Source of the DNA: CAZJCK01 sp964544635
GTDB taxonomy: Bacteria > Zixibacteria > MSB-5A5 > GN15 > FEB-12
DNA length: 10,266 bases
Direction: 5' to 3'
Assembly (NCBI GenBank): GCA_964544635.1
Contig: CAZJCK010000096.1
Location: forward strand, 1 to 10,266
A program made the position numbers and the translations under genes. The notes under the pieces were generated by a model. The model was not told the DNA's origin. It made no database searches and saw only the letters and a list, made by a program, of their open reading frames with translations. Of this stretch, positions 1 through 7,417 are shown piece after piece; the stretch's first letter is position 1, and every line of letters begins with the position of its first letter.

Positions 1-7
1 CACACCA

Positions 8-51
8 AACAAAAACGGCCACCGACACAAATTGCACGATGTCGGTGGCCG
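8..51 (-). terminator. Intrinsic terminator of the HybA-HybB-cytochrome operon
   Basis: A perfect 12-bp stem is formed by 16-27 and 40-51, with a 12-base loop. Read on the minus strand, it is followed at once by TTTTTGTT (complement of 8-15). It starts 22 bases past the stop codon of the multihaem cytochrome gene, so it closes that operon. The T-run exists only in the minus direction, so it should act on minus-strand transcripts. Confidence 0.9.
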
Positions 52-73
52 CCGTATATGGGGTGTGAATGCG

Positions 74-1216
74 CTACCGGTCGATGTACTCGCCGGGAGG
101 CATATCTTCGTAGGTCAAGTCCTCATGGCACATCGAGCAGTCAGGCTCTTTATCGTACTGCTTGTCGGGGTGACAGCTCTCGCACTCGAACTCGAGGTGC
201 GATTCGCTCAACTGCAGGCCGGTGACGAGATGCTCGAAGTTGTCCTGGTTCCAGCCGCCGTGGCAGTTGTTGCAGTTGTTGTTGAGCGTGGCGATCGGTT
301 TCCCGGTCGGGTGACAGCTGCGGCAACCGAGATCCTGGTGGTACTCGTTGAGCGGCCAGCCGGTCTGGGCGTGGACAAAGGCCGGCTTCTGCTCATGACC
401 GTGACACTTGTTGCAGGCATCGTCGATGTGGCAGTCGTTGCAGATAGCGTGGACTTCTTCCATCGTCTTCTTCGGCTTCGATGCCGCCTGCTGCAGGTCG
501 TGGCAATCGCCGCAGCTCTCTTTTTTGTGACAGCTGGCGCACGCCAGACCGAACAGCTGGATGTGTTCTTCATGGTAGAAGGTCACCAGCGGTCCCGGCT
601 TGTACGGCGTGTTGTACAGTTTCATATCCGGCGATTCGATAACCGGGTGAGAGATACCTATGATGTCGGTCGAGTCGAGCGTCGGGTCGGACATCAGCTT
701 GCCTTCTTCCGGAAGGTGGCAAACGACACACTTGGTTTCGTGCGACCACTCACGGTGGCAACCAAGACACTGCCGGTGGTAGGCCCCTTTCAGGCCGGGC
801 TGACGCAGATTGACCGGGTTCCCCTCACCGTGACATTCCTTGCACGGCGGGATCGGCTCACCCTCGGGCGAATAGTGATGACAGGTAGCACAATTGCCGC
901 CCATACCGGCCATCTCAGCGTGCAGTTTATGATTGAACTCCACCGGTTTGTACAGGTCGGCGATTTCGCCGATGGTCATCCGGTCAGGCGCTTCGGACAG
1001 CTCGTGCTCGGCGGTCTGATGGGCCGACGACAACCGAGGACAGGCCTTCAGGCATGGTTCGGCTGCGGTCGGCGATTCACAGGTATGACACTTCGAGCAC
1101 TCGATTTCACCCATGAGCAGGCTGTCGTGATCCTGTGCCTTAAGGGCAAATGAGGCGACGATAACCAGCCCGATTACCGCTGTCGTTACCATTGCTATGC
1201 GGAACAGATTGTTCAC
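74..1216 (-). CDS. Periplasmic multihaem cytochrome c with 13 CxxCH motifs, quinone-linked complex subunit
   Basis: A 380-residue c-type cytochrome with 13 CxxCH haem-attachment motifs, their first Cys at residues 40, 109, 125, 150, 163, 226, 235, 259, 268, 298, 315, 345 and 360. A hydrophobic segment at about residues 8-25 is a Sec signal or an uncleaved membrane anchor, so the haems lie outside the cytoplasmic membrane. The many unpaired His residues could be distal haem ligands. The start is GTG at 1216: a full AAGGAGGT Shine-Dalgarno lies about 7 bases upstream, and the start overlaps the hybB stop by 4 bases, which implies translational coupling. Role inferred from context: it takes or gives electrons from the HybA/HybB-like subunits, as HmcA or NhcA-type cytochromes do in sulfate reducers. 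The first CxxCH sits inside a ferredoxin-like pattern, C40-x2-C43-x2-C46-x8-C55-x3-C59-P, so the true haem number may be 12 or 13. The exact family is not assigned. Confidence 0.9.
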   Translation of the reverse strand: MNNLFRIAMVTTAVIGLVIVASFALKAQDHDSLLMGEIECSKCHTCESPTAAEPCLKACPRLSSAHQTAEHELSEAPDRMTIGEIADLYKPVEFNHKLHAEMAGMGGNCATCHHYSPEGEPIPPCKECHGEGNPVNLRQPGLKGAYHRQCLGCHREWSHETKCVVCHLPEEGKLMSDPTLDSTDIIGISHPVIESPDMKLYNTPYKPGPLVTFYHEEHIQLFGLACASCHKKESCGDCHDLQQAASKPKKTMEEVHAICNDCHIDDACNKCHGHEQKPAFVHAQTGWPLNEYHQDLGCRSCHPTGKPIATLNNNCNNCHGGWNQDNFEHLVTGLQLSESHLEFECESCHPDKQYDKEPDCSMCHEDLTYEDMPPGEYIDR

Positions 1217-2493
1217 CGATCCACCTCCTTGGTCGTCGGGGAGTACCCGTGCATGTCAAGCGCGGCCGGCTTCATCGGGTGTTCATGATGCGTGTGCTCA
1301 ACCGAGAGCACCGGGAAGTTTATCACCACGAACCGGTACAACAGCACCAGCATGGCGACGAAACCAATGGTCACGCCGAACTCGACGATGTGCGGGATGT
1401 AGGTCTGTACCGGGTAGAGCGGTTCGTAGGCGATCAGGAAGACATTGATGCGATTCAGGGCTACCCCGAACACCACCATGGTGGCAGTGACGAACAGTCC
1501 GGTGAGCGACTGGCGCACTTTGGCAAACGACAGCAGCACCACCGGCAGACAGGAAAGCAGACCGAATTCGATAAGGAACATAATCGATTCGGTGTCAAAG
1601 GCGAAGACTGTCGGCCAGACCTCGCGGATAGTCAGATCGCCGATACGCACCGCGCAGTAGGCGCCCAGGAGCAGCGGGATATATTTCGAAATCGACGACA
1701 GCACCTTGCGCTCTGGTGTCAGCTTGAACGACCGGGCTGCCAGAATCGATTCGAAAACGACCATCGGGAAGCCAACCGCAATCGCCGACATCAGGAACAG
1801 CAGCGGCGACAGCGGCGTGTTCCAGATAACGTGGAGTTTGGTCTGGGCGACGATCATCAGGGTGCCGAGCGACGACTGGTGCAGACACGACAGGACGACG
1901 CCGGCGATGATGAACACCGAGATAAACTTGCCGAGGGTGCGCCGCGCAACCCGCAGGAACGAGTCAATGATGCCGTTGAACACACGAAGTATGCCCGGCA
2001 GATTAACGCGGCCTATAAACCGCTCGGCAACAATCGGCATGAATTCTATGTACAGGACCGTCAGGTAGGTCATGACACACAGACCAACCTCGAACAGCAC
2101 CGAGTTCCCCTGCCACATCCCCGGAATAATGGGATGCCAGATGTTGTAGAAGCGACCGAGGTCGGTCATGACACCGATCGCAACAAAGGTATAGCCCAGC
2201 AGCGCGGTCAGCAGCGCCGGGCGGGTAATGACATGGTATTCTTCCTTGTGGAAGATATCGGCCAGAGCGGCGGTGGTAAAGCCGCCGGCAGCCAGGGCGA
2301 CGCCACAGGCAACGTCGATCGCAATCCACATCCCCCAGGGATACTGGTTATCGAGGTTGGTCGCGGCGCCCAGACCGTAGAACATGCGATACAGCCACGC
2401 CGCAGCACCCAGACCGGCGAGAATGGCAATAATGATGGTGCCGGGGGTGAAGTACTTGGCCTTGATCATGGTGGGATGTTCATGCGTGATCAT
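1213..2493 (-). CDS. hybB: HybB/NrfD-family quinone-reactive integral membrane subunit
   Basis: A 426-residue polytopic membrane protein of the NrfD/PsrC superfamily, closest to HybB, whose E. coli member is about 390 residues with some ten helices. Segments that match my recollection of E. coli HybB: YPWGMWIAID (51-60), RPALLTALLGY (91-101), NSVLFE (130-135) and LHQSSLGTLMI (204-214). The family exchanges electrons between menaquinol and a partner ferredoxin subunit, sometimes with proton translocation. The C-terminus after about residue 397 is His-rich and soluble. I chose ATG at 2493 because AGAGGAG lies 7 bases upstream; an in-frame TTG at 2514 has no such site. The gene overlaps the end of hybA by 14 bases and the cytochrome start by 4. 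The symbol marks family only: no HybO/HybC hydrogenase is in the window, so this is probably not a hydrogenase operon. Confidence 0.92.
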   Translation of the reverse strand: MITHEHPTMIKAKYFTPGTIIIAILAGLGAAAWLYRMFYGLGAATNLDNQYPWGMWIAIDVACGVALAAGGFTTAALADIFHKEEYHVITRPALLTALLGYTFVAIGVMTDLGRFYNIWHPIIPGMWQGNSVLFEVGLCVMTYLTVLYIEFMPIVAERFIGRVNLPGILRVFNGIIDSFLRVARRTLGKFISVFIIAGVVLSCLHQSSLGTLMIVAQTKLHVIWNTPLSPLLFLMSAIAVGFPMVVFESILAARSFKLTPERKVLSSISKYIPLLLGAYCAVRIGDLTIREVWPTVFAFDTESIMFLIEFGLLSCLPVVLLSFAKVRQSLTGLFVTATMVVFGVALNRINVFLIAYEPLYPVQTYIPHIVEFGVTIGFVAMLVLLYRFVVINFPVLSVEHTHHEHPMKPAALDMHGYSPTTKEVDR

Positions 2494-3400
2494 GGTGCTG
2501 CTCCTCTTGATCAACCGGCTTGTCGTGCCTGGTGCGCAGCGAGTGCATCACCAGTCCCAGCAGTCCTGCCAGCATGAGCGGCGGGACGAACGACTTGAAG
2601 ATACCGTGCTGAATGCTCTCGGTCAGTTTCGGCGCCGGCTCGGTCCCCAGCTGCGGCAACTCGGTTTCCTTGAAGCTGCACGGTGCGAGGTACATCCAGC
2701 TTGTCCCGCCTACTTCGTCCCTGCCGTACACCTTGGGGTTGTACAGCTTGGGTGCAGCCGATATACGGGCGTGGGCCACCTCGAGCAACTGGTCGCGACG
2801 GCCGAACGTCAGCGCCTCGTTCGGACAGATCGACACACAGGCCGGCCGTTCCCCTTTGGCCAACCGTGTCTCGTTGCAGAACGTGCACTTGCGCACTTCC
2901 GGATCGAGGGCGTTGTCATATTCATAGGCCGGGATCTGGAAGGGGCAGGCGACCATGCAGTATCGGCAGCCGATACACTTCCAGGCATCGTAGCTGACCG
3001 GACCGGTCTCTTCCTTTTTGAGAGCGCCGACGATACAGGCCGAGGCACAGGCAGGCTCATTACAATGCATGCACTGCACCTTCATCGTGTATTCCTTGCC
3101 CGGTTCGATCGGGTTCTCGAAGGCGTTGACGACTGTAAAGGCATCGTCGTGCGGACGCCGGTGCTGCTTAAACACCGAACGGTCTTCGTATGCAGACAAC
3201 GGCTCGTTCGTCAGACCGTGCTCTTTGTTGCAAGCCCACTCGCACTTGCGACAGCCGATACAAACAACGGTATCGACCAGCACACCGTAGGCCTTGCTGA
3301 AGTCGGTCATCGGTGGATCGCTCGCCGCCGCCGCTCCCGGCAGAAGCGCGGCGCCACCGGCAGCCGTAAGCTTCAGAAAATCTCTTCGTTTGACACCCAT
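2480..3400 (-). CDS. hybA: Tat-exported HybA-like ferredoxin with four [4Fe-4S] clusters and a C-terminal membrane anchor
   Basis: A 306-residue electron-transfer subunit. The N-terminus has a twin-arginine signal, RRDFLKL at 5-11, followed by a hydrophobic Ala-rich stretch and an AAAAS cleavage region near 22-27, so it folds in the cytoplasm and is exported with its clusters. Four cysteine groups give 16 ligands for four [4Fe-4S] clusters: C47/C50/C53/C57, C110/C113/C118/C122, C142/C145/C148/C152 and C172/C175/C188/C192. One hydrophobic helix at about 269-288 anchors the C-terminus, as in HybA and HmcB. A His-rich tail ends the protein. ATG at 3400 has AAGGAG 6 bases upstream. It is the first gene of the operon, and its stop overlaps the next start. 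Expected role: relay electrons between the HybB-like quinone site and the multihaem cytochrome. DmsB/PsrB-type ferredoxins share the clusters but usually lack both the Tat signal and the anchor. Confidence 0.93.
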   Translation of the reverse strand: MGVKRRDFLKLTAAGGAALLPGAAAASDPPMTDFSKAYGVLVDTVVCIGCRKCEWACNKEHGLTNEPLSAYEDRSVFKQHRRPHDDAFTVVNAFENPIEPGKEYTMKVQCMHCNEPACASACIVGALKKEETGPVSYDAWKCIGCRYCMVACPFQIPAYEYDNALDPEVRKCTFCNETRLAKGERPACVSICPNEALTFGRRDQLLEVAHARISAAPKLYNPKVYGRDEVGGTSWMYLAPCSFKETELPQLGTEPAPKLTESIQHGIFKSFVPPLMLAGLLGLVMHSLRTRHDKPVDQEEQHHDHA

Positions 3401-3451
3401 ATACGGCTCCTTAACATATACCTTAAAGAGTACTTACGTGACCACTATCAT

Positions 3452-3465
3452 GTGAAATAATTCAC
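3452..3465. promoter_or_regulatory. Operator 1 of the hybA promoter, CRP/FNR-like palindrome
   Basis: GTGAA-ATAA-TTCAC (GTGAATTATTTCAC on the minus strand) is a perfect 5+5 inverted repeat with a 4-base centre. It lies in the 5' leader of hybA, centred about 32 bases downstream of the predicted transcription start, a position that favours repression. It matches the two other copies at 3535 and 8791 in 12 or 13 of 14 positions. With flanking bases it fits TGTGA-N6-TCAC. Confidence 0.72.
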
Positions 3466-3496
3466 TTTTGGTCCTCTTACTCTTAATTCCGGACAA

Positions 3497-3526
3497 ATTA
3501 TACCACCATAGCCTGCCCATTGTCAA
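3497..3526 (-). promoter_or_regulatory. Consensus sigma-70 promoter of the hybA operon
   Basis: On the minus strand, TTGACA (3526-3521), an 18-base spacer and TATAAT (3502-3497) match both consensus hexamers exactly, and TGG just before TATAAT gives an extended -10. The start of transcription should be near 3490, leaving a leader of about 90 bases before ATG at 3400. A promoter this strong next to two operators suggests control mainly by repression. Confidence 0.85.
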
Positions 3527-3534
3527 CATAATCC

Positions 3535-3548
3535 GTGAAAAAATTCAC
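3535..3548. promoter_or_regulatory. Operator 2 of the hybA promoter, CRP/FNR-like palindrome
   Basis: GTGAA-AAAA-TTCAC is a second perfect 5+5 inverted repeat, just upstream of the -35 box and centred near -51 to -52 from the predicted start. Its centre lies 83 bases from that of operator 1, close to eight helical turns, so two bound dimers would face the same side of the DNA. Confidence 0.72.
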
Positions 3549-3867
3549 AAATAATGTATCCTTTTCCACCTCTCTCCTTTATTATCGGACAAACATGGTC
3601 TTTTTATTAGCCATATCTTATACGACTCAAGTCTTTATAACTAATATGCTTAGATAGCTTCCCGTGAGCGCCAGAGCAAGATTTAACATGTTAATAATCG
3701 ACTCATGAGTCGTTTCTACTTTCGAGAAATCCCATATCTTTGATCCACAACCAGTAGGCTGTAACGCTGAATCAAACCCCGTTTTGCCCCCTCTGCCTCG
3801 CCTTCTGTCCCGCTACATTCAGATGGCAAGAAAGGTACATCATGGATATCCGCCATTATTGGGGACA
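3549..3867. other. AT-rich intergenic region without a visible gene
   Basis: Between the upstream operator of hybA and the protease terminator I see no ORF with a start, a Shine-Dalgarno site and a recognisable product on either strand. The stretch to about 3760 is clearly richer in A+T than the coding DNA around it. It holds two adjacent perfect palindromes at 3683-3712, listed separately, and an imperfect relative of the second at 3623-3633 (CGACTCAAGTC). A small RNA gene cannot be excluded. Confidence 0.6.
3683..3712. repeat. Two adjacent perfect palindromes
   Basis: TTAACATGTTAA (3683-3694) and CGACTCATGAGTCG (3699-3712) are uninterrupted palindromes of 12 and 14 bases, 4 bases apart. 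They have no T-run that would make them terminators. They lie about 280-310 bases upstream of hybA. Possible dimer-binding sites, function unknown. Confidence 0.6.
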
Positions 3868-3904
3868 CAAAAAAGACCGGCGGCACGATAAACGTACCGC
3901 CGGT
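3868..3904 (-). terminator. Intrinsic terminator of the protease gene
   Basis: An 8-bp G+C stem, 3876-3883 with 3897-3904, is extended inward by ACG/CGT (3885-3887 with 3893-3895) past one mismatch and closed by a 5-base loop. On the minus strand it is followed by CTTTTTTGTG. It begins 31 bases after the protease stop codon at 3936. Confidence 0.88.
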
Positions 3905-3935
3905 TGATTCATGAAAGTGAAACGAGACCGGTTGC

Positions 3936-6900
3936 TTACTTCAAGAGCAGCATCTTTTCGGTGGCTGTGAACTGATCAGCCACGATCCGGTAGAGGTAGA
4001 CACCGGACGGCTGGCTGGAGGCATCCCAGGTCACCGTATGCTGACCGGCGCCGAAGCTGCCGTCGGCCAGGACGGCCACCCGCTGACCCCGAATATTGAA
4101 GACCTCGAGCACAACATGGCTGCCGGAGGGCAGGCTGAAGGAGATCTCGGTGGTCGGGTTGAACGGGTTGGGGTAGTTCTGGTCGAGNNNNNNNNNNNNN
4201 NNNNNNNNNNNNNNNNNNNNNNNNNNNNNNNNNNNNNNNNNNNNNNNNNNNNNNNNNNNNNNNNNNNNNNNNNNNNNNNNNNNNNNNGACCGTGATATAG
4301 CCGGTCTTGGTCTCCGTATCCGATCCATAGGCATTGGTCGCCGTCAGCGACACCGTATAAGTACCGGCGGCCTGGTAAGTATGCGACGGATTCTGGGCGG
4401 TCGAGGTACTACCGTCGCCGAAATCCCAGCTCCAGCTGGTCGGGCTGTTGGTCGACAGGTCAGTAAACTGGACCGCCAGCGGGTAATCACCCGAGGTCGG
4501 GGAACCGCTGAAGTCGGCCACCGGCGGATCCTGCGGCGGATCGGTTACGGTGATGTAACCGGTCTTGGTCTCGACATCGGAACCATAGGCGTTTGTCGCC
4601 GTCAGCGACACGGTATAGGTACCGGCGGCCTGGTAGGTATGCGACGGATTCTGGGCGGTCGACGTGTTACCGTCGCCGAAATCCCAGCTCCAGCTGGTCG
4701 GGTTGTTGCTCGACAGGTCGGTGAACTGCACCGCCAGCGGGGTGTCCCCGGAGGTCGGCGTACCACTGAAGTCGGCCACCGGCGGGTTGTTGCCGGAGCT
4801 GTACTGGATGTACATGTGGTCGATGTAGACAACATCCGATGAGCGGTTCCCCTGGCTGCGATCGGTATCGACAACACGGATGTATACCGTGCCGCTGACA
4901 CTGTTCGGAATCGTCGCCGAGTAAACCTGTTCGGTTGCACTGCTGATCGTCACCAGGTTGGTGTAGGTGTTGTCGTTGGTCGAGTACGCGAAGGTAAAGT
5001 TGTCACCGTCGGAGTTGTTGTTGCGATACCCCTCGACATAGAAAGTCAGCGAGGCACTCGACGGCACCGAGAAGGTCCACTTGTGTTCGAGGTAAGAGTA
5101 GCGGTTGGTCGGCCGCCCGCCGTTCTCGGTTTCCTGGATCGACTGGCGCGAGTTGTCACTGGCAAACGTGTTGGTGTAGTTTCCGGAGACGCTTCCCGAG
5201 ACGAATATGTCGGAGGTCGCATAGGTATCGGCGCCGGCGCTCGGATCGGTGACCGTGATGTAATCGGTCTTGGTCTCGATGTCGGAACCGTAAGCATTGT
5301 ATGCCGTCAACGAGACCGTATAGGTGCCGGCGGCCTGGTAGGTGTGTGACGGATTCTGTGCCGTCGACGTACTGCCGTCACCGAAATCCCAGCTCCAGTT
5401 GTCAGGACTGTTGGTCGACTGATCGGTGAACTGCACTGCCAGCGGGTAGGCGCCCGAAGTGGGAGTACCGGAGAAGTTCGCGACCGGCGGGTTGGTGTTC
5501 GGTCCGGCGGCCGCTATGCAGGCGGCAGCATCGATAATGCCGGCGCCCAGGTCGCGATTGCCACTGTACGGCTTCACATTCGCCGGATCGGTGATGATGG
5601 CAATCTTCTCAGCCGCCGACAGGGCCGGATTGAACGATTCGAGCAGCGCCACGACACCGGCAACGTGCGGCGCCGCCATCGACGTGCCGTCAAGCAGCGC
5701 GATGTAATCGGTCGACGGATCGGCCGGATCCGTGATGGTGCTGAGAATCTCTACGCCCGGAGCGGCGATATCGACCCAACTGCCGTAGTTGGTGAAGCTG
5801 GCATTACTGCCGGCAGCGTCGGTCGCGCCGACATCGAGGCAGTCACCGCGGCTGCCGAGATAGTCAGCCGAACTGGAGCTGCTGTTACCGGCCGCCACGA
5901 CGATCACGACATCCTGCGAGATCAGGTAGTCGGCGGCAGCGCCGAGGCCACCGCTGTTCGACGAACCGAACGAGCAGTTGATGGATGCGACATTCCGGCC
6001 GGCCGCTTTCAGGTCACCCATGTAATACATCGCCTCGGCGACATAGTCCATGATAACGACACCGGTGGCGCCGTAGAAGGAATAGTCGAGCACATAACCG
6101 ATGCGGCAGGGCACGACTTTCACGCCGTTGCCGCCGCCGTTGTAGGTACCGTCACCAAAACCACCGGCGACACCGGCGACCGAGTAACCGTTGTTGGTGA
6201 TGGCAGCTACTGTGCCGGAAACGTGAGTGCCATGACCGTCGCCATCACGAGGATCGTTGTCGGCACCACCGCAGTCATTGTCAATACACTGGTAGGAGTA
6301 CCAGTCGGTGCGCTCGACAAAGTCCCAGCCGATGACATCATCGACATAACCGTTACCGTCGTCATCGATACCGTTACCCGGGGTTTCACCGCTGTTGACC
6401 CAGATGTTACCATTGGTGCTGGCATCGTTGGGGCCAGGCGGGTTGCTGCCGCCGAGGTCACCGTGGTCATACATGACACCGATGTCGAGCACGCCGACCA
6501 GCACACTGGGGTCGCCGGCCTCGGAGTTCCAGGCCACGTCGGCCTCGATGCCGTGGGTATCCCAGTAGTGCCACTGGTCGTACGGGAATTCGGACGGCGG
6601 GTCATCGTAGTACGGATCGTTGGGGGTCGCATAAACGGTGTGAATGCCGATGCGTTCGACCCGTTCTACCATGGGATGGGCCTCATACGCTGCGACAGCC
6701 TCATCGAGGTTTTCGCTGTTCAAGTAAACTTTGTAATAGCGGGAGAGCGCGCGGTCGGATGCCGAAGCAGCCTGCTGCATGGCGTCGGAGCCGGGGAATT
6801 GCGGCCGAATGGCGGCGACGCCGACATCGTTGGCAATCTCGCTGAAGCCGTCCAGGCCCGACAGCGCCAGGGTAGTGCGCATATCCTTGGCGTGGTTGAC

Positions 6901-7065
6901 AGTTATGTCGTCATTGAGCACGACGATGAATCGGTTGGGAACCCAGCCGACAAAGCTCGGCCGATCGAGATAGGCGTCCTGATCGATATTGCGCATCTGC
7001 TCGGCGTGGCCGACAGACACCAAAACCATGAGAAGTACCAGGGCGGCAATAACAGTCCTTTTCAT
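3936..7065 (-). CDS. Secreted subtilisin-like (S8) protease with PKD domains and a C-terminal sorting tail
   Basis: A large exported serine protease; 926 residues precede the assembly gap and 83 follow it. Residues 1-21 are a Sec signal peptide, 22-150 a probable propeptide, and about 185-515 the S8 catalytic domain. Its catalytic residues are Asp194 (GVLD), His278 (GHGTH) and Ser462 (GTSMAAPH), with oxyanion Asn394 (AAGN). A Gly/Asp-rich insert at 228-250 looks calcium-binding. Then come PKD1 (525-606), a beta-sandwich-like domain (about 612-757), PKD2 (761-841) and PKD3 (847-926). After the gap, LDQNYPNPFNPTTEI opens a type IX/Por-like secretion tail that ends in MLLLK. I chose ATG at 7065 because GGAGG lies 4 bases upstream and the signal peptide starts there. 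The apparent frame change at the gap comes from a 100-N filler (100 is not a multiple of 3) and should not be read as a frameshift. Expected role: extracellular protein degradation, either cell-attached or released. Confidence 0.9.
4188..4287. other. Assembly gap of 100 N inside the protease gene
   Basis: Exactly 100 undetermined bases, a usual filler for a gap of unknown length. It begins right at the end of the third PKD repeat, and the sorting tail resumes at 4187 in a frame that fits only if the true length differs from 100. Nearly identical PKD repeats beside it probably broke the assembly, so further PKD copies may be missing. Confidence 0.97.
4288..4785 (-). repeat. Tandem near-identical PKD-coding repeats, with a third copy at 5248-5493
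   Basis: PKD3 (4288-4527) and PKD2 (4543-4785) are about 240 bases each and nearly identical in both DNA and protein. Both contain the core WSWDFGDG, then TAQNPSHTYQAAGTYTVSL. PKD1 at 5248-5493 is a more diverged copy, separated by the beta-sandwich-like domain. This suggests recent internal duplication. PKD modules usually act as spacers or surface-binding modules in secreted proteins. Confidence 0.85.
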
Positions 7066-7139
7066 GTTTCCTCCACGTGTCCCGTAAAGTGCTGTGTGTT
7101 TCAAGTAAGAAAAGTCTCTTCCGCGATGACCGAACTGGG

Positions 7140-7169
7140 TCACCTCGTGACAGTTGTTGACAGTCGCAT
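7140..7169 (-). other. Possible 9-codon upstream ORF before the protease
   Basis: ATG at 7169 opens a frame reading MRLSTTVTR and stops with TGA at 7140. It follows AGGAGGTG, a very strong match to the anti-Shine-Dalgarno, but the gap of about 2 bases to the ATG is too short for good initiation. The sequence alone does not show whether it is translated. Confidence 0.25.
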
Positions 7170-7193
7170 CACCTCCTGTACGGTTAATGTCGG

Positions 7194-7250
7194 GCTGCTT
7201 ACAACCGGACAGAGTCCACCGTTAGCTCGGTGCCCCCGGTAGCAGGCAGC
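7194..7250 (-). promoter_or_regulatory. Foldable leader element upstream of the protease
   Basis: Three nested perfect 5-bp helices fold this stretch into one long hairpin: 7194-7198 with 7246-7250, 7204-7208 with 7236-7240, and 7217-7221 with 7228-7232. A symmetric 5x5 internal loop, an 8x3 internal loop and a 6-base apical loop separate them. There is no T-run after it. It lies 129-185 bases upstream of the protease start codon and matches no riboswitch class I know. It could be a leader regulator, a small RNA or chance folding. Confidence 0.35.
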
Positions 7251-7340
7251 ATGGTTGACGTCCATCTGTTTACTGGCATGCTTTTGATAGAAATCGAGGT
7301 ACTGTTCCCAACACATAAAGGTAGAGAAACGGGAAACTCG

Positions 7341-7390
7341 AAAAATACAAAAAAAACGGCGAATTCAGCGCGTGACATGGGAATTCGGCG
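7341..7390 (-). terminator. Intrinsic terminator of the sigma/anti-sigma operon
   Basis: Arms 7381-7390 and 7357-7366 pair over GAATTC plus one G-C, then two more pairs past a single C-C mismatch, with a 14-base loop. On the minus strand eight T follow immediately (complement of 7349-7356). It lies 28 bases past the stop codon at 7418, so it separates this operon from the protease gene. Confidence 0.82.
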
Positions 7391-7417
7391 TGGCGATAAA
7401 GGCTTTGTTGGTCTTGA

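Larger units (their letters stand above)
7066..7340. other. Protease upstream region
   Basis: The 275 bases between the sigma-operon terminator and the protease start hold no convincing gene. They contain a foldable element (7194-7250), a Shine-Dalgarno-led 9-codon ORF (7140-7169) and the protease ribosome-binding site GGAGG at 7070-7074. I could not find a convincing sigma-70 promoter here. The protease may therefore use an alternative sigma factor, such as the ECF factor encoded next door (inference). Confidence 0.5.

Noticed and set aside
32..2577. Long plus-strand open frames opposite the cytochrome and hybB genes (32-1153 and 1192-2577)
   Set aside because: The minus strand carries clear haem motifs and HybB signatures, with overlapping coupled starts. 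The plus frames have no ribosome-binding site and no recognisable domain.
3976..4334. Two overlapping protease frames at the gap, suggesting a frameshift or two genes
   Set aside because: The shift arises from reading through 100 filler N. PKD repeats on one side and the sorting tail on the other are the usual order within one secreted protein.
7066..7143. A 26-residue N-terminal extension of the protease from GTG at 7143
   Set aside because: It would place a charged stretch before a typical signal peptide and has no Shine-Dalgarno. ATG at 7065 with GGAGG fits better.
7186..7216. Resemblance to the signal recognition particle RNA core: GTCCGGTTGTAAGCAGCC matches GTCCGGAAGGAAGCAGCC, as I recall it, in 15 of 18 bases
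   Set aside because: The mismatches destroy the GGAA tetraloop and its closing pairs, the 5' partner strand of the SRP helix is absent, and no matching outer helix is present. I regard it as chance.
5665..7242. A 525-codon open frame on the plus strand opposite the protease
   Set aside because: It is antisense to a protein with an intact S8 catalytic triad, signal peptide and ribosome-binding site. Its product is a low-complexity string of Val, Ile, Asp and Gly without a domain, as expected for a G+C-rich shadow frame.
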